A stretch of 64,000 nucleotides of DNA from Adineta steineri. Lineage: Eukaryota > Rotifera > Eurotatoria > Adinetida > Adinetidae. The notes under the pieces were generated by a model. The model did no database searches. It saw only the letters and a list, made by a program, of their open reading frames with translations, and was not told the origin of the DNA. Within the stretch, counting starts at the first letter, position 1; every line of letters begins with the position of its first letter. The position numbers were made by a program, and so were the translations under genes. Of this stretch, positions 27,053-38,123 are shown piece by piece. The stretch is from positions 434,001 to 498,000 of the forward strand of contig CAJNOI010000018.1 of assembly GCA_905250115.1 (NCBI GenBank), given 5' to 3'.

Positions 27053-27415
27053 TTCTAGAAAACTGCAAGAAATATTTTATTGTATAATTTCAGTAGAAAC
27101 AAAGATCGTATGATTTCTTGTTTTTTCTCGAAATTTCACTTTTTTTTCGTTTAATGCACCTAATCGATGATTGTACCATTATGCAAAGTTTTACACTTGT
27201 CGTCACTTAGTAACAAAAACCAATACGATTTAATTTATTAATCTATAATTTAAATTCAAAAATAATTCTAATGAGAAGAGAGTAGATTCTATTAATGAAA
27301 TGATAGATTTTATTTCAAAAAAAGAGATATTGTATAGAGGTCGCTAGAATTATTAGATTTCAACCATCCATTCATTTTTTAACAGAATCTTTCACTCATA
27401 CATTATTGCAGGGTA
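27053..27415. promoter_or_regulatory. Divergent spacer, dynein heavy chain / VPS26C
   Basis: A 363-nt spacer between two divergent genes. A splice-acceptor-like TTGCAG lies about 11 nt upstream of the dynein ATG (reverse strand, 27063-27068). A second, ATTATTGCAG, ends at 27411, five nucleotides before the VPS26C ATG. Both suggest trans-spliced 5' ends. No ciliary X-box could be assigned by eye. Confidence 0.45.
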
Positions 27416-29265
27416 ATGGCTGGTTCAATTGATATTCGTCTTAATCGATATACAAAAACATATAATGAAAATGTAAGTAAATTTGGAAATCAATAATCTG
27501 TCGATGTTTGATTTTTTTTCCTTAGGATATTATTCAAGGTACAGTCATTATATCATCACCTTCATCATTTAAACATAATGGTATTAGTATAACAGTTGAT
27601 GGTTCTGTTCAATTACATTTAAGTGGTAAAAGTGTTGGTGTTTTTGAAGCATTTTATAATTCAACAAAAGTAATAATAAGCCTTATTTTATTTAAATTCA
27701 TATCTTCTTTTATAGCCTGTTACACTTATTAATCAAACAATTGAATTAGCTAAACCAGGACAAATATCAAATGTTAAAACTGAAATACCTTTTCAAGTAC
27801 AATTAAAAGGTAAACCAAATAAACCATTATATGAAACCTATCATGGAGTATTTGTTAATATTCAAGTAAGAAAAAAAACTAGAATATTTCATTTATTTAT
27901 TTATTTATTTTTCTCTTAGTATTTTCTTCGTGTTGATGTTAAACGAACATTTCTTTCAAAAGATATGAGTAAACAAATGGAATTCAATGTTCAATATAGT
28001 CCTGAACATGAATTAGCAGCTGATAAAGCAGTAACAAAGCCAGCTGCATTTGAAATAACATCTGAATCAATACAAACTATTCAAAATGTATGTATTTCTA
28101 GATTTAATCTTCATTTTCTTGTTGATTTAAATAATCATTCTAAGATATTCTAAACATACTATTAGTAATAATGTAGAATGCACACACCTGCATAAATCTA
28201 TTGTCTACTCCCCGGTCATTTTCATAACGAGCTTGATTCATATAATCATCTTCGTTTAATCTGTTGTTATCTATTTAAAACGAATGAGAAAACAAACAGC
28301 GATTTATTATGTACAATAACTTACTCATTTGAAATTTTTCATGTAAATCTCGATTTCTAAGATCTTTTTCATCGTCATAAATATTTTCATCATTAATTGT
28401 ATTCTCTCTTAAAAAATGACGTCGTATACGTGTATGGTTTTTATTTATTTCTGTCCAATTAATTATTTGATTTTCTTTGTTATATCGAAACCATTGTAAG
28501 AAAATATTAGAATGATTATGTGTTGATGAGAAAACTACAATAAAGCCATGTAGAATGATGAAATAGTGAATAAACATTTTGTTACTAGAATTTTTTCTCT
28601 AATGGCGGGTAAATATATAATAAAATGTTATCTTTATTTTTTTCCTTTGTAAATAGAAAGTTGATGTACCAAAATTCAAACTCTCAGGTCAACTTGATAA
28701 TCTTTGTTGTATTCTTACGGAACAATTATCTGGAGAGGTTGGTGTTTTTTATTTCGATTATGTTTATATTTTATTATTTGTTTTTAGTTAACTGTAGAAG
28801 AAAGTGAACTACCAATCAAATCAATTGAGATTCAACTTTTACGTATTGAAACATGTGGTTGTGCGGAAGGTTTTTCACGTGATTGTACATATTAAATATG
28901 AATTTTTATGCTTTATATTAAATATTCGTTTGTATCTTATTTTAGCAACAGAAATTCAAAATATACAAATAGGTGATGGTAATGTCGCACATCATGCAGA
29001 TATTCCAATTCGAATGATTTTTCCAAGAACATTTACATGTCCTACGTTATCAACAACTAATTTTAAAATAGGTATATTGATTAAAATATGTATATGAGAT
29101 TTAAAGAAAAAAAATTATTGAATTTTAGAATTTGAAATAAGTATTGTTCTTGTCTTTGAAGATGATCGAATGATATCTGAGAGTAAGTTATAATATTTAG
29201 TTTTGATTTGAAATATTTTTTTTTGTTCTCAAATAGACTTTCCACTTCGATTAACACGTTATTAA
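27416..29265 (+). CDS. VPS26C: VPS26C, Retriever/Commander cargo-recycling subunit
   Basis: Arrestin-fold subunit (formerly DSCR3) of the Retriever complex, which recycles membrane cargo from endosomes. About seven exons give roughly 300 residues, as in vertebrates. Strongly conserved blocks: GKSVGVFEAFYNSTKPVTLI, then ETYHGVFVNIQYFLRVDVKR, then QLLRIETCGCAEGFSRDATE, then IQNIQIGDGNVA, FPRTFTCPTLSTTNFKIEFE, and the C-terminal ISENFPLRLTRY. The intron between about 28087 and 28658 is some ten times longer than the others and contains a plausible opposite-strand gene. The stop is at 29263-29265, with the LamG-protein gene convergent downstream. Confidence 0.92.
28140..28577 (-). CDS. Possible nested gene for small secreted protein
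   Basis: Not recognised. Two putative exons, 28325-28577 and 28140-28270, with a GTAAGT donor and a TAAATAG acceptor and a 54-nt intron. They sum to 384 nt, exactly 128 codons. The N-terminus (MFIHYFIILHGFIVVFSS) looks like a signal peptide. The remainder is Asn, Asp, Glu and Arg-rich with dibasic sites (TRIRR). An acceptor-like TTCTAG precedes the ATG by seven nucleotides. It lies entirely within, and antisense to, the large VPS26C intron. It could be a secreted peptide precursor or a chance reading; no domain supports it. Confidence 0.4.
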
Positions 29266-29522
29266 AAAATTCTTTTTTTATTTTGATTATATCTTTGGTA
29301 TGTGCAATAAAATCATGCCTTATTTTTATACGATTTTAATTTACAGTTGATTTTAATGTCTTTCATTTTTGTAATAATTTATTAGAAAAAAAAATAAAAT
29401 AAAATATATATTAATTTAATATGAATAGAATGAAGAAATTATTTTGAGATAATATTTACAAAAGTATAGAAAAGAATAGTAAAATCTTTGATCAGTTGAG
29501 ACAAATATCATCGAAAAATAAA

Positions 29523-31945
29523 TTAGTTTGTAAATATCGCGCATACATCATTGGAAGATAATTCTCTAGAATAAAGGCGCCATTCATCAATTGTTCCTGA
29601 AAAAGATCCACCACCTAAGATAAAGTTATTTGTTGATGCTCCACTTCCAGTTGATGTTGAAGCTGCTACACTTTTAACAAGAATATTATTGATATATAAG
29701 TTAAGACCACCTGATGATGACCATGTTAGAACTATATGAGACCATATGGGTGTCAATTCTAAAGGAATATTATATGAAACTGATACTGTAGCTACGCGAG
29801 CAATAAGAGATCCATTTGATGCAAATGTCAGTGGATCATAACCTAATGATGAACCAACAAGAGTTCCTTGTAAGAGTGTTGGTTGAATCCAAAGAGATAT
29901 AGAAAAAGGTGCATTATTGTATGAAAGAAAACGAAAACCTGTTGTTTGAAGATAAGAAGATGATGAAGTAGTAAATGATATAGCTTGACTTCCTTTTAAT
30001 CCACTGACTGATATATAATTGTATGCATTTATTGAAACATCATTTGGACCAGAATCAGCAAGAAAATTTGTACTATTATCGAACGATAATCGACAAGCCA
30101 TTGTAGCAACATTGAGAATTTCACATGTTGATCTTACTCCATTACTTACTGTTAATTGATCAATATAACCCTTTAAGAAAAAAATGAAATTGATTTTCAT
30201 AGTTTTTTAGGAAGATTAATGTTATGAAATTTTCCATGTATATATTATACCTGAAAATTATTTGTTCCAAAAGAAGGATTTGATGTTAGATCATAATTAT
30301 TTCCAATATAAAATGTTCCAGATGTTCCATTAAAACCATTTGAAGATCCTCGTGAATTATCTAAATTTCCATTAACATAAATAACTTGTTTTGTTTTACT
30401 TTTTGAATAAACAATTGCAACATGTGTCCATTGATTAATAGGTATAGACATTGATCCTCGAAGATCAGCAGCTTCCCATAAACCAAAATATCCTGTTGAT
30501 GTTGAACTTGTTACATTGGAACGAAGACCAAATTGAAAACATTGTTGTGCTATTTGTTGTGGACAAAGACCAGCTATTGTATGAATACCTTTCGTATTTG
30601 GAAAACTAGTAGGATATATCCATGCATCTACAGTAAAACTTTTAGAATTTATTGGAATAAATGAAGTTGACAAATATTGATTCGATGCGGAATTAAGAGA
30701 AAGAGCTTGACCTATATAGCCTACTACAAATGTTGGTCCATTAGTAGATGTTCCATTATAGGTTAACATTAAATCATCGAATGTATTTTCAAAATTCCAT
30801 CGTGCAAAGAGAGACACACTCAAAATGGTTGTATCATTACCACATGTAGAATTACACGTTGGTAATGCTGTTGTCGTAGTTGTATCTGTTGTCAATGTAG
30901 TAGTAGTAGCTATATCAAATAAAACAGATCATCTCATTTTTTTTCTTCTAAATAAGTAATATGATTTCTAAAGTAATATCCTGAGATTATTAATAATTAT
31001 AGATATCAGAAATGACTTTATATACTAATCTCAATTTATTATTATAGATTCATTCTTTTTGTTAACTAAATTATTTCAATACCCTAGCGATTAGTTTTAT
31101 TGATCTTTTATGGCTTTTTTTATTTTCATCAAACTTAAAATAATATGTAATACAAGTACGTATCTAAAATAACTGTTAAATATTTCAGAAAGTAGTGTTA
31201 TTTTATAAAAGATTTCTTTTAGTTTTCGTATGAATTATTGAACAAAAAGGATAGAGTGAGACAAATTGAAAGAAGTTTTCTAATTATAATTTCCTAGTTT
31301 TAATAGTGATTCTTTTTTTTATTTATATATTTCATTAGTCTATCAGTTATAATTAAAATAGATTTTGCTCAACACAGAAACCTTATTACGTTTACTCAGC
31401 GCCTTGGAATTCAATTTAATAGAAAAAAAACAAGTTAAAAAAAATACTTATACAGTATAGACTATCATAGTAACATACTTTCTTTTTTTTGAATACTAAT
31501 TGAATTAAATTATGTATTCTTATGATTCAATGTCAATAATTTAAATAAATCTATGACTTGAGGATGAGTGTGGGTAATTTTTATTTCATTTGATGAACGA
31601 AAAGAGAAATTAATTAACATGAAAATAATAATTTTAATTGTTACATACTTAATGTTTCTGTTGTTTTTGACGTCAACCAGAATGTGAGTACAATAGCTAA
31701 ACCTATTCCAGCTAGTAATGATCCAATAATGCACCATTTAAAACACCAATACCAGGCAAAGGATGTCTTGTTTTGATCAATTCTATCATTAATATATGAG
31801 ATATATAAACATTTTGCAATCGATACTGTACTTACCGATCATGATCATTATCATCTGCCCAGACAATGCGTCCGATTGATGCATGACTTCCATGCGTGTT
31901 TGATGCTGGATCCGATAACCAGTCGGAGTATTGTCGATTTGCCAT
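29523..31945 (-). CDS. Type II membrane protein with two LamG/ConA-like domains
   Basis: Cell-surface protein of unknown role. The first exon (ending at the ATG, 31943-31945) encodes a cytoplasmic leader. The second, near 31650-31785, encodes a membrane anchor (CIIGSLLAGIGLAIVLTFWL). After an intron of about 740 nt come a Thr-rich stalk (TTTTTALPTC) and two concanavalin-like jelly-roll domains, about 30245-30860 and 29523-30175. Each has the pattern of an amphipathic strand such as FTVDAWIYP or FSISLWIQP, then WTHVAIVYS or WSHIVLTWS, a YVNGNLDN- or YINNILVK-type strand, and a closing FYIGN or FILGGGSFSGTIDEWRLYSRELS. That is the signature of Laminin_G_3-type modules. Likely glycan or ligand binding outside the cell; the specific partner is unknown. 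Confidence 0.75.
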
Positions 31946-32787
31946 TATGTGCGATGTTAGTGGATTGGTATCTGATTACGATCAGAATTGAATAAAGTAA
32001 ATATATATATATATAGTTTATATAATAAGAATAATCAATAATGAGCCCATTTCAACGGATTCGGACATCTAATGTAAATTTCATATTTTGAGTACACAAA
32101 ATTCATCATTTTAATCTAATTTTAGCCTCGAGAATAAAGAAAAATGTAATAGAATGCGTATTCGATTAAGAAATTCATTGTTTATTAGACATGAATGAGT
32201 TGGAAGGCAAGTGAAGACGAGGTTGTTTTGTTTTATCAATGAAATTCACAAATCGATAACTGATCTCAGTTCAGAATTCGTAACAAGTTTTACTTTTCTA
32301 ATTTTGTCAAAGATACGTTTTTGATACTATACAGATAGTAATTTTAAAAAGTAAACATATTCTGACAAAATTGGATCTTAATAAATATTGATTCGATTTA
32401 ATTCTAGATTTCAAGATTTTATCTCTTCTAATTAAATTATAAATATTTCTAAATTTAATTCAAATTAATTATTTGACTAAATATAACGAGTTCGTCAAGT
32501 TATATCTATGAACGATTGGTTGTATTCTTCGATTGAGCCTGTTGAATCTGCAATATAAAACTAAAACAAATTGAAATGTATATTTTTATGTTTGTGTTTC
32601 ATTGTTTTATTTCTTTTTGTCATATTTCTTAAATTAATATTTACAACAAAAAAGCTTTTCTTCATGACATAAAATCTTTTTATTTGAATATCGTTACTCA
32701 TGAATTAAAAAATCGTACGTATAAGGTTTATAATCAATGATACAATAAATTTAAATGACAATAAACTTATGACAACATCATCTATCC
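31946..32787. other. Intergenic region upstream of LamG-protein gene
   Basis: About 840 nt of AT-rich sequence, with a short TA run near 32001-32012. No coding signal recognised on either strand. Its left part is the probable promoter of the LamG-protein gene. It ends at a TTAA target site used by the adjacent transposon. Confidence 0.5.
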
Positions 32788-32791
32788 TTAA

Positions 32792-33832
32792 CCCTTAAGA
32801 GCCGGAAGGCCTTATCGATGAAAATTGAACAAAATTTTTGCAAAAATAAAAAGTCTAGTACCTCAATAAGAATAATCGATAGTAAAAAAAAAAAATTTTT
32901 TTTTTGTCATGGAAATACAAAATGTCCCTTAGAAGGGACATACGGTCTTAACGGTCCAAAGTATTTTACATGTATTGATATTTTTAAAAGTTTTTTTTCC
33001 ACAAAATATTTTTATATCTTCATTTCTCGATACACAAACAGTCAAAAAAAGCAATATTTTACAGGTTTTTAGTATTTACGAATTTTCCCATTCATTAGAA
33101 TGCTAGTCCGTGGGTGTATTTGAGGGTCATAGGGTCAATATCAGCTGCGAGAAGATGATCCCTCTCTATTTGAGCGGGTGGATTTGATTCGTGGGCGAAG
33201 TGATTGCTAAATTATTGAGAAAAATGGAACAAGGAGAATCGAGGAAGATTTAGAGTGAAAACTGGAGTGATATCTCTACCGTAAACGGCATACAGATTTA
33301 AAAAAATCGAATATTTTCGACGATTATAGAGGAAAGATACATTCTCCTTTGATTTTTCGTTCCTATCAGGCCTTATTGAGGGCAAAAATCACCAAAAAAT
33401 CGATCGAATAATAATTTAAAAATGTTTTGACTGTTAAAATAGTTTGGACCGTTATGACCGAATGTCCCTCTCAAGGGACATTCTCTTGATATCATCATAA
33501 TTCATCAATAGATCAATCAAAACATCATTGAATGATTTCATATGATAGAGAAATGATGTATCATGAGATTCCACTTGGAAAAATAGATTTTGTTCTAACA
33601 TTCATCAATACAGAAACGTTTCAAAACGGAAAATTGGTTTATAAAAAAATCGGTCTTGAAAAATGCATTTTTTTTTTCTTATAAATATCTAAATTTATTT
33701 TTACTATTTTTTTACAATCTACTAAATCATATGAATCGAAGAAAGTAAAAAAAAATATTGTTTGTACATTATATTGCATACTTAATTCGAATTTTACGAT
33801 GTCCCTTGGAAGGGACATACGGCTCTTAAGGG
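32792..33832. mobile_element. piggyBac-like non-autonomous element
   Basis: A 1,041-bp element flanked by TTAA duplications (32788-32791 and 33833-33836) with 13-bp perfect inverted ends, CCCTTAAGAGCCG and its complement. TTAA target sites and CCY-starting termini are the hallmarks of piggyBac elements. It has no transposase: the longest frames are low-complexity. Three near-palindromes of the form TGTCCCTT-n-AAGGGACA lie near 32922-32940, 33463-33479 and 33800-33816. The first two sit in a longer inverted repeat (32921-32957 against about 33448-33482). It borders the ankyrin-ART pair. Confidence 0.82.
32921..33482. repeat. Inner inverted repeat within piggyBac-like element
   Basis: The segment at 32921-32957 contains a palindromic TGTCCCTTAGAAGGGACA followed by TACGGTCTTAACGGTCC. 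It reappears inverted with a few changes at 33448-33482. The 3' end of the whole element (33798-33832) resembles the left inner copy. The inner pair may be subterminal transposase-binding repeats or an older element nested inside. Confidence 0.65.
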
Positions 33833-33898
33833 TTAAGCCTGAGGGTGAGTCTGTCTTCTCTCCGTACACACACCCACACCCAAAATTATGCACATGCT

Positions 33899-35199
33899 TT
33901 AGGCATTCTGAAGTTCATCGAGCGCTTTCATCAGGACTTTCCGTGGCACTGGAACGTTTTCCAGTCGAATCGTATATCCATCACTGCCATCATTTTTTGA
34001 CACTTCGCGAACTTCGAAGAGAGTTCCAGGCAAGAGCAATACTTCTTTCTCATGTGGATATTTTGACAGAATGTCACCCACATTTAGATCGATGGCAGTG
34101 TAACAGATGTCAGAAAATTCTAGTTCAAATAAGACACAATGATTTTTGTGCTTCTGTGCAGATTTCTGGGCAAAGTCAATGGCGATCTCTTTTTCCTGCG
34201 ACGTGGACGCCATCGTTTTTATTTCGATCATTCGGCCTTGTTTTTTTGCCGCCCATCGATAGGCATTGATACCCTCATCTGTCATTGATAAACCACGGTA
34301 AGTTGTTCCGTCTTTGAACGCACGTTCTTGCAGTGAAGCCAGCCGAGAGTATAATTCAATAGCGTATGAATCAACATTGCGTTGTAGTGCATCATAAAAG
34401 GGGGTTTCGAAAGTATACAAACGAACAAGATCATTCACATTTTGTTGCTTGCGAAATCTGTCGAAGTGTTCCCTGGCAGCATCGTAGTCTGCTTCACCTG
34501 AAACACTGCTGGGTACGGTTTTCTTGAGTAACTTGAAGACATCTTGACATGTATCAGACACCTAGAATAGCAAAAGCAGTGACCGTCGTAGAATGATGAG
34601 AATTATTTCGGACAGCTTCGTATGTCGAGAAGAACACTCCGAAAACAAATACTCATTTTGTTTAGAGTGAACTGTGAAAGACTTCAGCAAAGAAACTATC
34701 AACGAACCTGAAATTTCTTGAGACAGTACTTCATCATTTGTGCATGAACTATTTGCTGTACAGTAGCCTCTCTTTCCCTGGCCGTACCAACATGTTTATA
34801 ACCGTCGACCCATCCTTTGGGAATATTATCGTCATCTTCCATTTCATCGCTGCCACCACTCACATCGCGTGTCACGACACTAAAGCAGTCTTCGACCGAT
34901 GCAAATCGATGAAATCCGTCGTCTCGATCGGGTCGCCGGAATAGTTGACGTATTTCATCGTCATGTGCCTCGTCGCAGGGAGTATTGCTGTACTTATTTC
35001 GAATCCATGTAGCACAGCCATTTTCCAGCAAGAGTTTCACTATTGCGTGGTGACCAAAGAAGCTCGCGGCGTGCAAAGCAGTGCTTCCGTTCGGTTCGAC
35101 GCGGTTCTTTTCGTCACCAGTCATATTTGGGAGAAGGTGCTGGACTGTGGCGAAATCGCCATTACGACAAGCTAAGTAGAATGGGCTTACTTCTGACAT
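33899..35199 (-). CDS. Ankyrin-repeat ADP-ribosyltransferase, R-S-E intact
   Basis: Predicted arginine-type mono-ADP-ribosyltransferase. Exon 1 (34708-35199) encodes N-terminal ankyrin repeats (LYLACRNGD-type opening, NGSTALHAASFFGHHAIVKL) and an acidic linker. Exon 2 (33899-34561) encodes the ART domain; the intron is 146 nt. The catalytic triad is visible: Arg in TYRGLS, the STS motif in MASTSQEKE, and Glu in HEKEVLLLPG. About 387 residues, no signal peptide, so probably intracellular. Head-to-head with a paralogue that starts 159 bp away. GC content looks higher than in the flanking housekeeping genes. From general knowledge, bdelloids carry many ARTs, some horizontally acquired; the substrate here is unknown. 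Confidence 0.82.
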
Positions 35200-35358
35200 C
35201 TTTTATCAAGTATCAAAAACTATATGTAACGAAGAAAGCACACCCTATTCCACGACAGAATCGAAAAAAAATGTTGACAATGAAGGACAAATATACATGC
35301 GATCAACATAAAAGCTTTTTACTTTCGTTTCATCATTTCTGTTGCTATATGGTAAGTA
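35200..35358. promoter_or_regulatory. Shared divergent promoter of ankyrin-ART pair
   Basis: Only 159 bp separate the start codons of two divergently transcribed ankyrin-ART genes, so they probably share a control region and may be co-expressed. No specific binding site was recognised. Confidence 0.5.
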
Positions 35359-36411
35359 ATGGCTGAAAAGAAAACAAGCGACTTGTATTTGGCATGTCGT
35401 AATGGTGATGTCGATGCTGTTAAAAGGATTTTACCAAGTTTATCATTTGCCGACGTTAATTGTGTGGAATCTAATGGAAGCACCGCTCTTCATGCTGCAT
35501 CATACTATGGTCACGTCGCTATTGTCGAACTTTTGCTTGGGCGAGGAGCCGATACCACCATCAAAAACAAATATCAGAAAACAGCAAAAGAAGAAGCATC
35601 AACGAATGACATTCAAGCGTTGTTTGAGCAAAAGATTAAACCAGAAGAGAATGACGATGATGATGATTTACCGCAGTCGGAACTCGTTCAGCTTTATCCG
35701 AACAAGGAAGGAATGGATAAATTCAATCTGGCTACTCGTATTTTCAAAGCTCGACTGGGTACATATACTGTGAATAAGTATACGATATCTGCCGAGTCGA
35801 CTTTGGAACATTTAGAACAAAAATTTCGGAAACTATGTGAGGAAAAAGGAAAGAAGTCCGAACTGGAAACAGGTGAAGCGTACTTCAGGAAGTATCGAGA
35901 GACAGGTGATTTCACTCATATGATCACGTTGTACACTGCACAAACACCTTTCTATTACATGGTACTAAACGACGTGACATTTCATGTCGAAATGTATAAA
36001 CATTTGCTTCTTTATAAGGAGCTCAATTTCAAAAGATGCGTTTATTACGGGTGTCGATTATTTTCCGGAGATGTGGAAGCATTTCGATGGGCTTTGAATC
36101 ATCCTAACAGCCTGCTCGAAACACGCAGGATGATGTCTTTTAGCGAAAGACGTGAAGAAGCTTTGTTTTTCTTACATGGAAATATTGAAAACAAACATCA
36201 AAAGATCTTGTTCGAAGTTGACTTCAATGAACGATGTTTTATGACGATTAAACCAAAGCCGTTGTGCCACTTTCCGAACGACAGCGAAGTTCTTGTTTTA
36301 CCCGGAACTTTCTTTGAGGTCACTGAAATCCGAAAAGATAATGAACGAATTGCCATTGCTTCTCTCAAGCACGTGCCGGTGGATGAAAGGATTATATCCA
36401 CACTTACTTAG
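35359..36411 (+). CDS. Ankyrin-ART paralogue lacking the catalytic Arg
   Basis: A single-exon gene, 350 residues. The N-terminal ankyrin repeats match the neighbour closely (DLYLACRNGD, NGSTALHAASYYGHVAIVEL). The C-terminal ART-like fold has the same spacing of landmarks up to FRWA and LPGTFFEV. At the position of Tyr-Arg-Gly in the neighbour this protein has Tyr-Tyr-Gly. The STS motif reads SFS and the Glu-x-Glu motif reads Asp-Ser-Glu. The first residue of the R-S-E triad is therefore missing, and transferase activity is unlikely unless another Arg substitutes (an Arg lies three residues later). The frame is fully open, so the gene looks maintained as a protein. Possible roles are a decoy, regulator or scaffold; this is inference. 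Confidence 0.8.
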   Translation: MAEKKTSDLYLACRNGDVDAVKRILPSLSFADVNCVESNGSTALHAASYYGHVAIVELLLGRGADTTIKNKYQKTAKEEASTNDIQALFEQKIKPEENDDDDDLPQSELVQLYPNKEGMDKFNLATRIFKARLGTYTVNKYTISAESTLEHLEQKFRKLCEEKGKKSELETGEAYFRKYRETGDFTHMITLYTAQTPFYYMVLNDVTFHVEMYKHLLLYKELNFKRCVYYGCRLFSGDVEAFRWALNHPNSLLETRRMMSFSERREEALFFLHGNIENKHQKILFEVDFNERCFMTIKPKPLCHFPNDSEVLVLPGTFFEVTEIRKDNERIAIASLKHVPVDERIISTLT

Positions 36412-36856
36412 CACATGTGAACGAACTACATATCCTATACGAACTTAATTAAATAAATACACCGATAAGTGTGTTTTGTATATAAATAAATATAGTGAGC
36501 AAGAGAGCACGTCAGATCGATAATTATCTGTCGATTTTCTCAAGTGATATACATTCTTTACTTTACTTCTCGGAAAAAAACATGACATTGATTATTCCAC
36601 AATCGAAAACCATCTTAATGTGGATAAGGGTGTAGGTGGTGAAGCGTGTGACAAAGGTGAAACCTCGTACTCCCATAATGCGAGTACTTGTGGGTTTGAG
36701 TGTGGGTGTAGGGGATTGGGAACAGAAAATGATGCCTACACATCCACACCCACACCCTCCATCCAATAAAACTTGTAAATACAAATGATTTCAACTACCA
36801 ATGCATATTATCAATAGAAATGAAGCAAAAAAAAGTGATAGTACTGATAAAATAAA
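36412..36856. other. Spacer with G-rich foldback repeat
   Basis: About 445 nt between the ankyrin-ART paralogue and the MULE. The left third is AT-rich with AATAAA-like signals for the gene. The middle holds the G-rich foldback described separately. The right end is the 9-bp target duplication of the MULE (36848-36856). Confidence 0.6.
36624..36770. repeat. G-rich foldback repeat, copy 1
   Basis: A G-rich arm (GAGTGTGGGTGTAGGGG near 36698-36714, with degenerate units upstream) is followed by the C-rich complement (CCACACCCACACCCTCC near 36747-36763). They are separated by GGGAACAGAAAATGATGCCT. The same spacer motif, as ACAGAACATGATACCTACAC, occurs in the copy at 41567-41613, so this is a dispersed family. 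The arms resemble the TGTGGG telomeric unit known from bdelloids. Confidence 0.65.
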
Positions 36857-36871
36857 GAGTCGTATTTAAAT

Positions 36872-37108
36872 GATCAGTTTTTTATACCGAATTGTCAGTT
36901 GTTTTTTTACAAAGTGATCAGTAGTTTTTGATCAGTAAATTTATTTTTTTTGAGCAGTAAATAATGTCGAATGTCAGTAATTATGATCAGTAAATATATC
37001 ATTTTTGATCAGTAGATGAGTTTTTTTTGATCAGTAATTTTTGCTATTTTTATCAGTGAAAATTTTTATTTGATCAGTAATTTTTTTTTTCTATTTATAT
37101 CAGTGAGA
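36872..37108. repeat. Left terminal array of TGATCAGTA units
   Basis: About ten degenerate copies of a unit close to TGATCAGTAA, each followed by a T-rich spacer, forming the left subterminal region of the MULE. They are in inverted orientation to those at the right end. Irregular spacing and the lack of a repeat-spacer structure separate it from a CRISPR array. Possible transposase-binding sites. Confidence 0.75.
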
Positions 37109-37134
37109 ATATTACAATTACAAGAAACAAACAT

Positions 37135-38119
37135 TTATTGAATAAGTAATGCTTTTTTAGCTTTTGAGGGTCGACCTCTACGTCTTTTTTTTCCTATTGG
37201 AAAGTTTTTTGCAGTAGGTGGAGGTTTAGAATAATTGAGTCGGATTGCCATTCCAACGATATGTTTACACATGAACTTCTTGAAATATACTGGACAATTA
37301 CATTGACCATTTAACCATTTTGCTAAATCCATTGGTAATATCACGTGCCAGATATTAAATGCTTTTGCTTTATATTGGTCGAACGAATACCACTTCATTT
37401 TTTTCATTACATCAATTTCGTTTTTTGAAATACTTAATTGTTGACCACCTGTTATGTAAAATTCAATTTCATTTTCTAATTCGATTGATACAACAGATTT
37501 GTTCAACTTAACTCATTGATAACTACTAGTCCATATATCTAATGTCACCGTTTGTTGATCATGAAATTGTTTGAGACTTCTTTCGTATGATTTTGACCAT
37601 TTTTGTACCATTTCAAAAGTTAAAATTTTAAATCTGGACAATGAAAGACGTTCTCGAAATGTATTTTCGTCTTTAATCACTCTGTTGTTGGACTCCAAAC
37701 CATTATTTGTACTTGGAGTTAACTGCTGAATACCTTCGTACCAACCACGATGCGAAGTTAATCATTCCTTTTGAAAATACTCGATGAATGTTGGTTCTTT
37801 CCTGTTCCATTTTCTAATAAAAAAATTGGATGCTTTTGTAAATATTTGTTCACTTTGTGCTAATTGTAATGCATCAATATCTTCTACCAAATCTTGCTTC
37901 TCCATCTTATTTACCATAGATTCAATCTTCTTCACCACAGCACGTCGCATGTGCGCCCAGCACATTACTAAAGGTTTTTCTCCAAAAATGGCTTCAAAGC
38001 CATTACGAATTGCACCTGAACCATCTGCAATCAAAATATTTGGAGTAGTTTCTTGTAAATTAAGCTTCATTACACCATCTTGAAGAGCACGAAAAATGAA
38101 TGTGAAATCTTTGGTCTTT
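37135..38119 (-). pseudogene. MULE transposase remnant with SWIM zinc finger
   Basis: A transposase fragment in one reading frame interrupted by two in-frame TGA codons, after YFQKE (about 37760) and after TSSYQ (about 37511). The MULE catalytic-domain block is recognisable: IADGSGAIRNGFEAIFGE, then VMCWAHMRRAVVKKIE. It is followed by a SWIM zinc finger (CNCPVYFKKFMCKH) and a GRPSKAKKAL basic tail resembling an AT-hook. The N-terminal part is missing: the frame stops making sense at about 38119, where the G-rich foldback begins. Not expected to be functional. Two TGA codons with the frame otherwise preserved suggest a fairly recent loss. Confidence 0.8.
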
Positions 38120-38123
38120 TCGT

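Noticed and set aside
32818-33072. 84-codon frame inside the piggyBac-like element
   Set aside because: Lys/Phe-rich translation of AT-rich DNA, no transposase motif.
33799-34269. 156-codon plus-strand frame opposite the ankyrin-ART gene
   Set aside because: It is antisense to the conserved ART exon and starts inside a transposon end, so its openness is explained by the real gene's codon pattern.
36872-37108. CRISPR-like array of short direct repeats
   Set aside because: Units are short and degenerate with irregular T-rich spacers, they are mirrored at the other end of a transposon, and the genome is eukaryotic. They are MULE terminal repeats.
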